Of a stretch of DNA of 64,000 nt, positions 52,101 through 61,083 are shown piece after piece. Source of the stretch: Bradyrhizobium sp. U87765 SZCCT0048. GTDB lineage: Bacteria; Pseudomonadota; Alphaproteobacteria; Rhizobiales; Xanthobacteraceae. Numbering within the stretch: the stretch's first letter is position 1; the number at the start of each line of letters is the position of its first letter. The position numbers and the translations under genes are program-made. The notes below the pieces were generated by a model. It did no database searches. It was not told where the DNA came from and was given only the letters and a program-made list of their open reading frames with translations. The stretch is from NCBI RefSeq assembly GCF_018131225.1, contig NZ_JAFCMM010000004.1, forward strand, positions 558,001 through 622,000, given 5' to 3'.

Positions 52101-53807
52101 TTACTTGTCGGCGCGCTGCTTGAGCGCGGTGCCGAGAATGTCACCCAGCGTGGCGCCCGAATCGGACGAACCGTACTGCGCGATGGCTTCCTTCTCCTCG
52201 GCGACTTCCAGCGCCTTGATCGACACCTGGACCTTGCGGGCCTTCTTGTCGAACTGGATGACGCGGGCGTCGACCTTCTCGCCGACGGCGAAGCGCTCGG
52301 GGCGCTGCTCCGAACGGTCGCGCGCGAGCTCCGAGCGCTTGATGAAGGTGTTGAAGTCGGTGCCGACGATCTGCACGTCGATGCCGCCTTCCTTCACGTC
52401 GAGCACCTCACAGGTGACGACAGCGCCCTTCTTGACATCGCCCGGCTCGGCGAAGGGGTCGCCTTCGAGCTGCTTGATGCCGAGCGAGATGCGCTCCTTC
52501 TCCACATCGACGTCGAGCACCACGGCCTTGACCATGTCGCCCTTCTTGAAGTTGTCGATGACCTGCTCGCCCGGAAGCTTCCAGTCGAGGTCGGAGAGGT
52601 GGACCATGCCGTCGACGTCGCCGTCGAGACCCAGGAACAGACCGAACTCGGTCTTGTTCTTGACCTCGCCCTCGACCACCGAACCCACCGGATACTTCTC
52701 GACGAAGGTCTCCCAGGGGTTGCGCATGGTCTGCTTGAGACCGAGCGAAATGCGGCGCTTGGAGGAATCGACCTCGAGCACCTGCACCTCGACCTCCTGA
52801 GACGTCGACACGATCTTGCCGGGGTGCATGTTCTTCTTGGTCCACGACATCTCGGAGACGTGGATCAGGCCTTCGATGCCCGGCTCGAGCTCGACGAACG
52901 CACCGTAGTCGGTGATGTTGGTCACGCGGCCGGTGAAGCGCGCCTGCAGCGGGTACTTGGCCTCGATGCCCTGCCACGGATCGTCCAGCAGCTGCTTCAT
53001 GCCGAGCGAGATGCGGTGGGTCTCGTGGTTGATCTTGATGATCTTGACCTTGACGGTCTGGCCGATCGACAGCACCTCGGTCGGGTGGTTGACACGGCGC
53101 CACGCGATATCGGTGACGTGCAGCAGGCCGTCGATGCCGCCGAGGTCGACGAACGCACCGTAATCGGTGATGTTCTTGACGACGCCGTCGATGACCTGAC
53201 CCTCTTCGAGGTTCTGCACCAGCTCCTGGCGCTGCTCGGCGCGGGTCTCTTCCAGCACGGTGCGGCGCGACACGACGATGTTGCCGCGGCGACGGTCCAT
53301 CTTGAGGATCTGGAACGGCTGCGGGTTGTTCATCAGCGGAGCGACGTCGCGGATCGGACGGATGTCGACCTGCGAGCGCGGCAGGAAGGCCACGGCGCCG
53401 TCGAGGTCGACGGTGAAGCCGCCCTTGACCTGGTTGAAGATGACGCCCGAGACCTTCTCGTTGTTCTGGAACGCCTTCTCGAGCTTGCCCCAGCTCTCTT
53501 CGCGGCGCGCCTTGTCGCGCGACAGCACGGCTTCGCCGAGGGCATTCTCGATACGGTCGAGGAACACTTCGACCTCGTCACCCACCTTCAGGGTGCTTTC
53601 GCGGCCGGGGCCGGCGAACTCGCGAAGCGCCACGCGGCCTTCGGTCTTCAGGCCGACGTCGATGACGGCCATGTCCTTCTCAATGGCAACGACCTTGCCC
53701 TTGACGACGGAGCTTTCCTGCAGGTTGCCACCGCCGAAGCTCTCGTCGAGCATCGCGGCGAAGTCCTCACGGGACGGGGTGTAGGAGGTACCGGTAGCTG
53801 AAACCAT
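52101..53807 (-). CDS. rpsA: 30S ribosomal protein S1
   Basis: S1 binds mRNA and helps it onto the 30S subunit. The 568-residue product contains six S1/OB repeats, seen as GKVVAIEKDMAVIDVGLKTEG, GFTVDLDGAVAFLP, NITDYGAFVDLGGIDGLLH, NITDYGAFVELEPGIEGLIH, EFGLFLGLDGDVDGMVH and a divergent last copy. The ATG at 53807 follows GGAGAACAA and gives the family start; the frame continues upstream to 53933 without similarity. cmk lies upstream, as in most proteobacteria. Confidence 0.97.
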   Translation of the reverse strand: MVSATGTSYTPSREDFAAMLDESFGGGNLQESSVVKGKVVAIEKDMAVIDVGLKTEGRVALREFAGPGRESTLKVGDEVEVFLDRIENALGEAVLSRDKARREESWGKLEKAFQNNEKVSGVIFNQVKGGFTVDLDGAVAFLPRSQVDIRPIRDVAPLMNNPQPFQILKMDRRRGNIVVSRRTVLEETRAEQRQELVQNLEEGQVIDGVVKNITDYGAFVDLGGIDGLLHVTDIAWRRVNHPTEVLSIGQTVKVKIIKINHETHRISLGMKQLLDDPWQGIEAKYPLQARFTGRVTNITDYGAFVELEPGIEGLIHVSEMSWTKKNMHPGKIVSTSQEVEVQVLEVDSSKRRISLGLKQTMRNPWETFVEKYPVGSVVEGEVKNKTEFGLFLGLDGDVDGMVHLSDLDWKLPGEQVIDNFKKGDMVKAVVLDVDVEKERISLGIKQLEGDPFAEPGDVKKGAVVTCEVLDVKEGGIDVQIVGTDFNTFIKRSELARDRSEQRPERFAVGEKVDARVIQFDKKARKVQVSIKALEVAEEKEAIAQYGSSDSGATLGDILGTALKQRADK

Positions 53808-54071
53808 TTGTTCTCCAGATGCGGGATCTTGCCGGCGTTCGGGTTGATGGCGCATCGACCGTGCAGGGCCGGGATCCGCAGCCCCAGCGACCGCCCTGCA
53901 AGAACGCAGAAACGGGCCGGCAGAGGCCTGCACGAACGATGCGATGAGCTGATGTCCGGTTCCTTCAGGACCAGTCCGACAGGACTGTCCCGAGGGGCCA
54001 ATCGGGCCCCGATCGCATAAACGATGCCGGGAGCGGGCGTTCCTCCAAAGACGGTGGGAGCTTCAAAAGCG

Positions 54072-54710
54072 CTAGCTCCGCGACCGGCCCGCTCGGACGG
54101 CCTCGACAATTGCGATGGCAGCCCGGACGCCGCCTTCTATATCCAAATGGGAATTGTCCAGCAAGTGCGCATCCGCAGCCGGCTTCAAGGGCGCGACGGC
54201 GCGGTTCTTGTCGCGCTCGTCGCGCGCCAGGATATCGGCGAGCACCGCGGCCTCGTCGGCCGCCTCCCCCCGCCCCCGGGCCTCGAGGGTGCGCCGCTGC
54301 GCCCGCACCACGGGATCGGCGACGACGAAGATCTTCACCGCGGCATCCGGGCAGATCACGGTTCCAATGTCCCGGCCATCCAGCACCGCTCCGGGGGGAA
54401 CCGCCGCGAACCGGCGCTGGAACTCGACCAGCGCCTGGCGGACGCTGGGGATCGCCGACACCACCGAGGCGGCACTGCCCATCGCCTGGCTCTTGAGGAC
54501 GGGATCGCCAAAGGACTGCGGATCGAGTTTCCGCGCCGCCCGCACCGCCGCGGCCTCATCCGTGAGATCGAGACCGGCATCGAGCACCGCCTTCGCGACG
54601 GCGCGGTAGATCACCCCGGTGTCGAGGTGGCGCAGGCCGTAATGTTCGGCGAGGCGCCGCGCGAGGGTGCCCTTGCCGGAGGCCGCGGGACCGTCGATGG
54701 CGATGATCAT
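54072..54710 (-). CDS. cmk: cytidylate kinase
   Basis: Phosphorylates CMP and dCMP. The 212-residue product has the P-loop DGPAASGKGTLARRLA, the substrate-binding HLDTGVIYRAVA, DGRDIGTVICPDA and the lid arginines near RDERDKNRAVAPLKPA. Its ATG overlaps the aroA stop. The order aroA-cmk-rpsA is conserved in proteobacteria. Confidence 0.97.
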   Translation of the reverse strand: MIIAIDGPAASGKGTLARRLAEHYGLRHLDTGVIYRAVAKAVLDAGLDLTDEAAAVRAARKLDPQSFGDPVLKSQAMGSAASVVSAIPSVRQALVEFQRRFAAVPPGAVLDGRDIGTVICPDAAVKIFVVADPVVRAQRRTLEARGRGEAADEAAVLADILARDERDKNRAVAPLKPAADAHLLDNSHLDIEGGVRAAIAIVEAVRAGRSRS

Positions 54711-56044
54711 GCGAGGTCCGCGCCGAGCCGCTGCATCATGGGCACGAAATCCGGGAAGCTGGTGGCGATGAAGGTGGCGTCATCGATGCCGACAGGCGCG
54801 TCGGCGGCGAGGCCCATCACCAGCGCCGACATGGCGATGCGATGGTCCATATGGGTGGCGACGAGACCGCCGCCGGGCACATGGCCACGGCCCTCGACGA
54901 TGAGATCGTCGCCGGCGATCTCGACCTTGACGCCATTGACCCGCAGCATGTCCGCCGTGGCTTCGAGACGGTCGGATTCCTTGACCCGCAGCTCGTGCAG
55001 GCCGCGCATCACCGTGGTGCCTTCGGCATAGGCCGCAGCGACCGCCAGCACGAGATATTCGTCGATCATCGACGGTGCGCGCTCCGGCGGCACGGTGACA
55101 CCACGCAGCTTCGAGCCGCGCACGCGCAGCCGCGCCATCGGCTCGCCGGCGTCGCCGCGAACATGGCTCTCCTCGATCGAGCCGCCCATCTCGCGCAGCG
55201 TCGTGAACAGGCCGGTTCGCAGCGGATTGGTCATGACGTCGGTCAGCACGACGTCCGAACCCTCGACGACGAGCGCCGCCACCAGCGGAAACGCGGCCGA
55301 CGACGGATCAGCCGGCACCACCACGCCCGCGCCGGTGAGCTCCGGCTGGCCTTGCAGCGTGATCTTGCGGCCGTGAACGCCTTCAGCTTCCGACACGATG
55401 GTCGCGCCGAAATGCGCCAGCATCAGCTCGGTGTGGTCGCGGCTGGCTTCAGGTTCGATCACCGTGGTCGTGCCGGGCGCGGCAAGGCCCGCCAGCAGCA
55501 CCGCCGACTTGATCTGAGCCGAGGCGACAGGTGAGCGGTAGACGATTGGCAGGGGATCGCGCGCGCCGGTGAGCGTCAGCGGCAGCCGGCCGCCCTCGGC
55601 GGCCGAGGTCGCCGCCGCGCCCATCAGTTCGAGCGGATCGAGAATCCGGCGCATCGGCCGCTTGCGCAGCGAGGCATCGCCATCAAAGGTCGCGGTGATC
55701 GGACAGCCGGCCACGGCGCCCATGACCAGACGGCAGCCGGTGCCGGAGTTGCCGAAATCGAGCGGCGCGGCCGGCGCGGCGAAGCCGCCGACCCCGACGC
55801 CGCGGACCGTCCACGCGCCCACGCCGGTGCGCACGACGCTGGCACCGAGCGCCTGCATCGCCTTGGCGGTGTTGAGCACGTCTTCGCCCTCGAGCAGACC
55901 GGTGATCCGGGTTTCGCCCACGGCCAGTGCGCCGAGGATCAGCGCCCGATGCGAAATCGACTTGTCGCCGGGCACCCGCGCCTCGCCGGAGAGGGCGGAG
56001 CTGCTGCGCGCCTGCATCGGGCGGAGCTGGCCAGAATGTGTCAA
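54707..56044 (-). CDS. aroA: 3-phosphoshikimate 1-carboxyvinyltransferase (EPSP synthase, class II)
   Basis: EPSP synthase joins shikimate-3-phosphate and phosphoenolpyruvate in the chorismate pathway. About 445 residues with VPGDKSISHRALILGAL, LDFGNSGTGCRL, DGDASLRKRPM, SAQIKSAVLLAGL and the class II signature PEASRDHTELMLAHFG; LRVKESDRL and THMDHRIAMS close the C-terminal half. The likely start is TTG at 56044 (LTHSGQ, as relatives begin), 8 bases after GGAAA; an ATG at 56017 is possible. The frame upstream to 56230 is not supported. At the position of Ala100 in the Agrobacterium CP4 enzyme there is Gly101. Confidence 0.93.
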   Translation of the reverse strand: MTHSGQLRPMQARSSSALSGEARVPGDKSISHRALILGALAVGETRITGLLEGEDVLNTAKAMQALGASVVRTGVGAWTVRGVGVGGFAAPAAPLDFGNSGTGCRLVMGAVAGCPITATFDGDASLRKRPMRRILDPLELMGAAATSAAEGGRLPLTLTGARDPLPIVYRSPVASAQIKSAVLLAGLAAPGTTTVIEPEASRDHTELMLAHFGATIVSEAEGVHGRKITLQGQPELTGAGVVVPADPSSAAFPLVAALVVEGSDVVLTDVMTNPLRTGLFTTLREMGGSIEESHVRGDAGEPMARLRVRGSKLRGVTVPPERAPSMIDEYLVLAVAAAYAEGTTVMRGLHELRVKESDRLEATADMLRVNGVKVEIAGDDLIVEGRGHVPGGGLVATHMDHRIAMSALVMGLAADAPVGIDDATFIATSFPDFVPMMQRLGADLA

Positions 56045-56291
56045 GATCGTGTTTCCCGTGTTCTGGACCTGCGCCAGTGTCCCTTTGCGACGGGTCGGGG
56101 CCCGCCGGCATGCGGCAGTGGCCGAATCAGACCCTCCGCCACCGGGGAGGCACTGGAAATCCGTGATTTCCGTGGAATTTTGCGGCATCTGCCGGGCCGT
56201 GGCGGCCGAACGTCGCGCCGAACCCCACACCTCGGCCTCCTATCACGCGCCGCCGGCGGCGTCATGCCCTCCCCGGGGGGCAAACCCGCTA

Positions 56292-56320
56292 TTGACAGCG
56301 GCGCGGCAACTAGCCAAGTG
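56292..56320 (+). promoter_or_regulatory. possible promoter of the TIGR02300-type gene
   Basis: A perfect TTGACA -35 box at 56292-56297. The -10 region 17 bases on (CAAGTG) is poor, so only the first element is convincing. It sits 60 bases before the GTG start. Confidence 0.35.
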
Positions 56321-56356
56321 AAGCACCGACTTTCAGACATCCCCAGGACACCCGAC

Positions 56357-56761
56357 GTGGCGAAACCCGAGCTCGGAACGAAGCGCATCTGTCCGACGAC
56401 AGGCAAGAAGTTCTACGATCTGAACAAGAATCCGGTGATTTCGCCCTATACCGGCGAGGTCGTGCCGATTGCTCCGGTTGCGCCGGTCCGCACGCGTGGC
56501 GAGAGCGCCCGCGTCAATGCGACCGATGACGCGGCGCCGGAGGCGGCGGAAATGGAGACGGTGTCCCTCGAGGAAGCCGACGCCGAGGAAAATACCGGCA
56601 AGGTCAACGCGGTGTTGCCGGAATCCGAGGACGACATCGAGATCGATGACAGCCTCGACGACGATGACGATGACGATTCGACCTTCATCGCCGACGAAGA
56701 AGAAGGGGATGAAGACGTCACGGACATCATTGGTGACGTTTCTGGTGATGAAGAGACTTGA
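56357..56761 (+). CDS. TIGR02300 family acidic protein
   Basis: A 134-residue alphaproteobacterial protein of unknown function. The conserved head AKPELGTKRICPTTGKKFYD and NPVISPYTGEVVPI is followed by a long acidic tail with a run of seven aspartates and many Glu/Asp. The start is a GTG about 9 bases after AGGA, chosen by the family N-terminus; the frame is open upstream without similarity. The tail suggests binding to a basic partner, which is inference. tRNA-Ala follows 68 bases later. Confidence 0.85.
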   Translation: MAKPELGTKRICPTTGKKFYDLNKNPVISPYTGEVVPIAPVAPVRTRGESARVNATDDAAPEAAEMETVSLEEADAEENTGKVNAVLPESEDDIEIDDSLDDDDDDDSTFIADEEEGDEDVTDIIGDVSGDEET

Positions 56762-56829
56762 GATAATTTCAAATATGTGAAAAAGGGTTCGCCGCGCACC
56801 GGTGATTGATTTGCCGGCGCGACAAATCC

Positions 56830-56905
<76 letters not shown>

Positions 56906-57230
56906 ATTCCCCGGCGATCCGCCTGAGGCGCGATCACCGTTTCCATCCCGGACTTCTGTCCTTATCCGGACCTCTGTCCTTGTCCGGGCTTTCCTTCTCC
57001 CCATCCTGGCGATCCCTTTCCTGCGCGAGGTTTTTCATTCCCGCGCGACATTCCGCCTGACCGATCCATCATGCTGCCACCAGGGCGATCGCCGGTTACG
57101 GCTTGATCGCACTGCCGAGGCGGTATCCACTTTTGCAACAGGCCATGACGGAATGCGGCTGGCTCGCTCCTGCCGCCGACGATAAGGCTTGCGACCGGGA
57201 AACGTTCTTCATCCAGCGAGGATTGGACTC
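56906..57230. other. intergenic region after tRNA-Ala with an 18-base tandem repeat
   Basis: 325 bases without a supported gene. CGGACTTCTGTCCTTATC (56950-56967) and CGGACCTCTGTCCTTGTC (56968-56985) form two tandem 18-base copies followed by a partial third (CGGGC). No integrase fragment or duplicated tRNA end was found. The rest probably holds the promoter of the CoA-transferase gene. Confidence 0.55.
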
Positions 57231-58436
57231 ATGACGTCACAGGCTGCGGGTGCAATGGCGGGACTGCGCGTGATCGATCTCACGCGCGTGCTGGGCGGCC
57301 CTTACTGCACCCAGGTCCTCGCCGACCACGGCGCCGACGTCATCAAGGTCGAGCCGCCGGCCGGCGACGAAGTGCGCGAATGGGGCCCTCCCTTCCATGA
57401 CGGCGACGCGGCGTATTTCCTGGGCATCAACCGCAACAAGCGCTCGATCGGTCTCGACCTCGCCTCGGAAGGCGGCCGCGCCGTGCTGATGGACATGCTC
57501 AAGGACGCCGACGTCCTGATCGAGAACTTCAAGCCGGGCACGCTCGACAAGTGGGGCATCGGCAACGACGTGCTCCGGGAAAAATTCCCGCGCCTGATTC
57601 ACTGCCGCATCTCCGGCTTCGGCGGCGACGGCCCGCGCGGCGGCAATCCCGGCTATGACGCCATCATCCAGGCCATGACCGGCATGATCGCGGCGACCGG
57701 CTCGCCGGAGAGCGGCCCGATGCGAATCGGCGTGCCGCTGGTCGACGTCTCGACCGGGCTGTTCGCCACGGTCGGCATCCTGATGGCGCTGGCAGAGCGG
57801 CAGCGCTCGGGCCTCGGCCAGTTCCTCGAGACCACGCTGTTCGAGACCGGCCTCGCCATCATGCATCCGCACACCGCGAACTACTTCCTGCATGGCAAGC
57901 CGCCCTCGCTCACCGGCAACGAGCATCCCAATCTCGCGCCCTACGCGATCTTCGCCACCCGGGACGGCAAGATCTTTACCGGGGTGGGCAACGACGGCAC
58001 CTTCCGCAAGCTGTGCAAGGAGATCGGCAAGCCCGAACTGGGCACCGACCCGCGCTTCGCCCGCAACCGCGACCGCGTCACCAACCGCGAGGCGCTGCGC
58101 GCCGAGCTGGAGGCGGTGTTTCGCGAGCACGACACCGAACCGCTGTGCGACCGCCTGCTGTCCGCCGGCCTGCCGGCGGGCCCGGTGCAGTCGATCGACA
58201 AGGCGCTGGAAGGCCCGCACGTCGCCCACCGCGGCGATGTCATCAGCAAGGACTGGTACAAGGGCGTCGCATCGCCGATCCGCTTCGACCGGACCAAGGC
58301 CACGCTGCGCCGCACGCCGCCAAAATTCGGCGAGCATGCCGAGGAGGTGCTCGGCGAGTTCGGCTACTCCAAGGCCGATATCGCCGACCTGATGGCCAAG
58401 GGCATCGTCTCCACGCCCGGCGAAAAGAAGCGCTGA
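57231..58436 (+). CDS. CaiB/BaiF family class III CoA-transferase
   Basis: A 401-residue enzyme that moves CoA between carboxylic acids. The family signatures GLRVIDLTRVLGGPYCTQ, LADHGADVIKVEPPAGD and NRNKRSIGLDL are present, as is the catalytic aspartate in NPGYDAIIQAMTG. The ATG at 57231 was chosen because it opens on the family start; the upstream frame from 57189 is not supported. Substrate acids are unknown. The next genes import glycerol-3-phosphate, with no evident biochemical link. Confidence 0.92.
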   Translation: MTSQAAGAMAGLRVIDLTRVLGGPYCTQVLADHGADVIKVEPPAGDEVREWGPPFHDGDAAYFLGINRNKRSIGLDLASEGGRAVLMDMLKDADVLIENFKPGTLDKWGIGNDVLREKFPRLIHCRISGFGGDGPRGGNPGYDAIIQAMTGMIAATGSPESGPMRIGVPLVDVSTGLFATVGILMALAERQRSGLGQFLETTLFETGLAIMHPHTANYFLHGKPPSLTGNEHPNLAPYAIFATRDGKIFTGVGNDGTFRKLCKEIGKPELGTDPRFARNRDRVTNREALRAELEAVFREHDTEPLCDRLLSAGLPAGPVQSIDKALEGPHVAHRGDVISKDWYKGVASPIRFDRTKATLRRTPPKFGEHAEEVLGEFGYSKADIADLMAKGIVSTPGEKKR

Positions 58437-58634
58437 ACACAACCGGCCGCGATCCGCCCGCCGTCGCCAAGACACAGACACGCCGCCGCCGCCTCGGTCG
58501 CGGCAGCGCGTGTCGTCGCGCGAATTTCCGCTTTGCGCACCGCGCCTTCCACCCTTACCATCGCCGTCATATGCATGTCGTCCGGCGCCTTTAACGCGCT
58601 TGCTTCAATGACGACAGCTCCAGGGAGATGGCTG

Positions 58635-59951
58635 ATGACAGTTCGCCGGATCGGTTTGGGCCTTCTGGCCTCCGCCTTTGCCGCACTCGCCTCGCCGGCA
58701 CAGGCGGTGACCGAGATCCAGTGGTGGCACGCCCTGACCGGCGCCAACAACGACGTGGTGGTGAAGCTCGCCGAGGAATTCAACGCCTCCCAGAGCGACT
58801 ACAAGGTGGTGCCGGTCTACAAGGGCAGCTACCCCGACACCATGAACGCCGGCATCGCCGCCTTCCGTGCCGGCACCGCGCCGCACATCCTGCAGGTGTT
58901 CGAGGTCGGCACCGCCACCATGATGGCCGCCACCGGCGCCGTGAAGCCGGTCTACAAGCTGATGCAGGAAGCCGGCGAGACATTCGATCCCAACGCCTAC
59001 CTGCCGGCGATCACCGGCTACTACTCGACCTCCAAGGGCGAGATGCTATCGTTCCCCTTCAACTCGTCGTCCATGGTGATGTGGATCAACAAGGACGCGC
59101 TGAAGAAGGCTGATATCGCCGAAATTCCGAAGACCTGGCCCGAGGTGTTCGCGGACGCCAGGAAGCTGCATGCCGCCGGCTACGCCACCTGCGGCTTCTC
59201 CACCGCCTGGGTCACCTGGGCCAATCTCGAGCAGCTGTCGGCGTGGCACAACCTGCCGCTCGCCACCAGGGCCAACGGCCTCGACGGCTTCGACACCGAG
59301 CTGAAGTTCAACGGCCCGGTGCAGATCAAGCACCTGCAGACGCTGATCGATCTGCAGAAGGACAAGACCTACGACTACTCCGGCCGCACCAACAACGCGG
59401 AGGGACGCTTCACCTCCGGCGAGTGCCCGATCTTCCTGACGTCGTCGGGCTTCTTCGGCCAGGTTCGCGCCAACGCCAAGTTCGACTGGACCAGCGCGCC
59501 GATGCCCTACTATCCGGACGTCGCCGGCGCGCCGCAGAATTCGATCATCGGCGGCGCCTCGCTGTGGGTGATGGGCGGCAAGAAGCCGGAAGAATACAAG
59601 GGCGTCGCCAAGTTCCTCGCCTTCCTGTCCGACACCGACCGCCAGGTCGCGATCCACAAGGCGTCCGGCTACCTGCCGATCACCAAGGCCGCCTACGCCA
59701 AGGCCAAGGAGCTCGGCTTCTACAAGGACGCGCCCTATCTCGAGACGCCGCTCCTGGAGCTGACCAACAAGGAGCCGACCGAGAACTCGCGTGGCCTGCG
59801 CCTTGGCAACATGGTGCAGCTGCGCGACGTCTGGGCCGAGCAGATCGAGGCGGCGCTCGCCGGCAAGAAGAGCGCGAAGGACGCGCTCGACACCGCCGTG
59901 CAGCTTGGCAACCAGATGCTGCGCCAGTTCGAGCGCACCGTCTCGCGCTGA
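58635..59951 (+). CDS. ugpB: sn-glycerol-3-phosphate ABC transporter, periplasmic binding protein
   Basis: The 438-residue product has a signal peptide (RRIGLGLLASAFAALASPAQA) and matches UgpB motifs throughout: IQWWHALTGANNDVV, VVPVYKGSYPDTMNAGIAAF, LQVFEVGTATMMAA, NSIIGGASLWVM, SGYLPITKAAY and the closing LDTAVQLGNQMLRQFE. It delivers glycerol-3-phosphate, or glycerophosphodiesters, to UgpAE. The ATG at 58635 follows GGGAG. A stem-loop and palindromic repeats separate it from ugpA, which would favour higher ugpB levels. Confidence 0.95.
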   Translation: MTVRRIGLGLLASAFAALASPAQAVTEIQWWHALTGANNDVVVKLAEEFNASQSDYKVVPVYKGSYPDTMNAGIAAFRAGTAPHILQVFEVGTATMMAATGAVKPVYKLMQEAGETFDPNAYLPAITGYYSTSKGEMLSFPFNSSSMVMWINKDALKKADIAEIPKTWPEVFADARKLHAAGYATCGFSTAWVTWANLEQLSAWHNLPLATRANGLDGFDTELKFNGPVQIKHLQTLIDLQKDKTYDYSGRTNNAEGRFTSGECPIFLTSSGFFGQVRANAKFDWTSAPMPYYPDVAGAPQNSIIGGASLWVMGGKKPEEYKGVAKFLAFLSDTDRQVAIHKASGYLPITKAAYAKAKELGFYKDAPYLETPLLELTNKEPTENSRGLRLGNMVQLRDVWAEQIEAALAGKKSAKDALDTAVQLGNQMLRQFERTVSR

Positions 59952-59969
59952 GGCACATCGACCAAGGCC

Positions 59970-59995
59970 TGCCCTTCGGCGCGGTCCGAAGGGCA
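59970..59995 (+). other. stem-loop after ugpB
   Basis: A perfect 10-bp stem TGCCCTTCGG / CCGAAGGGCA with a six-base loop, 19 bases after the ugpB stop and without a T tract. Such stems usually protect the upstream message from 3' exonucleases. Confidence 0.6.
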
Positions 59996-60038
59996 AGCCC
60001 GTCGCACGCCTGACGACGCTATCGCGTGAGTCAACTCA

Positions 60039-60149
60039 CTCATCCTGAGGAGCCCGCGCAGCGGGTGTCTCGAAGGATGAGGCCACAAGACGAGCGCCTG
60101 GGCTCTCATGGCTCGGGACGCGGCCCGGAGGGCCGCTCCTCACCATGAG
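60039..60149. repeat. pair of RPE-like palindromic repeats
   Basis: Two related imperfect palindromes: one at 60039-60081 beginning CTCATCCTGAGGAGC and ending CTCGAAGGATGAG, the other at 60105-60149 beginning CTCATGGCTCGGGACGCGG and ending CTCCTCACCATGAG. Both have the form of the interspersed repeats of Bradyrhizobium relatives and are placed between ugpB and ugpA. Confidence 0.75.
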
Positions 60150-60193
60150 GAATAAACGGCACGGCAAGATCAGGGTTGGGAGCCGTCGTTGTC

Positions 60194-61075
60194 ATGGAAA
60201 AGCAGTCGGTCTTCCAGTCACGCGTGCTGCCTTACGTGCTGCTGCTGCCGCAACTCGCCGTGGTCGTGCTGTTCTTCTACTGGCCAGCGATCCAGGCGGT
60301 GTGGCAGTCGTTCCTGCTACAGGACGCCTTCGGCCTCTCCACCTCCTTCGTCGCGTTCGAGAACTACGCCGACATCCTGACCCAGGGTGAATACCTCGAC
60401 ACCATCCTGCGCACGCTGGTGTTCTCCGGCGCGATCGCCTTCGCCTCGCTGTCGGCGGCGCTGCTGCTGGCGGTGATGGCCGACAAGCCGCTCGCCGGTG
60501 TCACGATTTACCGCACGCTGCTGATCTGGCCCTATGCGGTCGCCCCGGCGATCGCGGGCGTGCTCTGGCTGTTCATGCTGCACCCGGCGCTCGGCATCTT
60601 CGCGAAGGCGCTGCGCGCCCTCGGCGTCGACTGGAATCCGCTGCTCAACGGCAACCAGGCCTTCCTGCTGGTGGTGCTGGCCGCGGCGTGGAAGCAGATT
60701 TCCTACAACTTCCTGTTCTTCCTCGCCGGCCTGCAGGCAATCCCGAAGAGCGTGATGGAGGCCGCGGCGATCGACGGCGCACGGCCGATGCGGCGGTTCT
60801 GGACCGTGACCTTTCCGCTGCTGATGCCGACCATCTTCTTCCTGATCGTCATCAACACGGTCTACGCCTTCTTCGACACCTTCGGCGTCATCGACACCAT
60901 GACCGGCGGCGGCCCGGCCAAGGCGACCGAGACGCTGGTCTACAAGGTCTATCTCGACGGCCTGCTCGGCAACAATCTCGGCAGCTCGGCGGCACAGTCG
61001 GTGATCCTGATGTTCATCGTCACCGCGCTGACGGCGATCCAGTTCCGCTATGTCGAGCGCAAGGTGACCTACTGA
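60194..61075 (+). CDS. ugpA: glycerol-3-phosphate ABC transporter permease UgpA
   Basis: One of two inner-membrane permease subunits. The 293-residue product has six predicted transmembrane helices and the EAA loop motif EAAAIDGARPMRRFWTVTFPLL that docks on the ATPase, with the family ending TGGGPAKATETLVYKVY. The start at 60194 is chosen by family length; a TTG at 60176 is an alternative and the ribosome-binding site is weak. ugpE follows eight bases later. Confidence 0.94.
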   Translation: MEKQSVFQSRVLPYVLLLPQLAVVVLFFYWPAIQAVWQSFLLQDAFGLSTSFVAFENYADILTQGEYLDTILRTLVFSGAIAFASLSAALLLAVMADKPLAGVTIYRTLLIWPYAVAPAIAGVLWLFMLHPALGIFAKALRALGVDWNPLLNGNQAFLLVVLAAAWKQISYNFLFFLAGLQAIPKSVMEAAAIDGARPMRRFWTVTFPLLMPTIFFLIVINTVYAFFDTFGVIDTMTGGGPAKATETLVYKVYLDGLLGNNLGSSAAQSVILMFIVTALTAIQFRYVERKVTY

Positions 61076-61083
61076 GGGCGACG

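Noticed and set aside
58590..58634. Possible Pho box before ugpB
   Set aside because: TGACGACAG on one strand resembles part of a PhoB half-site, but no second half-site at 11-base spacing was found, so phosphate control was not claimed.
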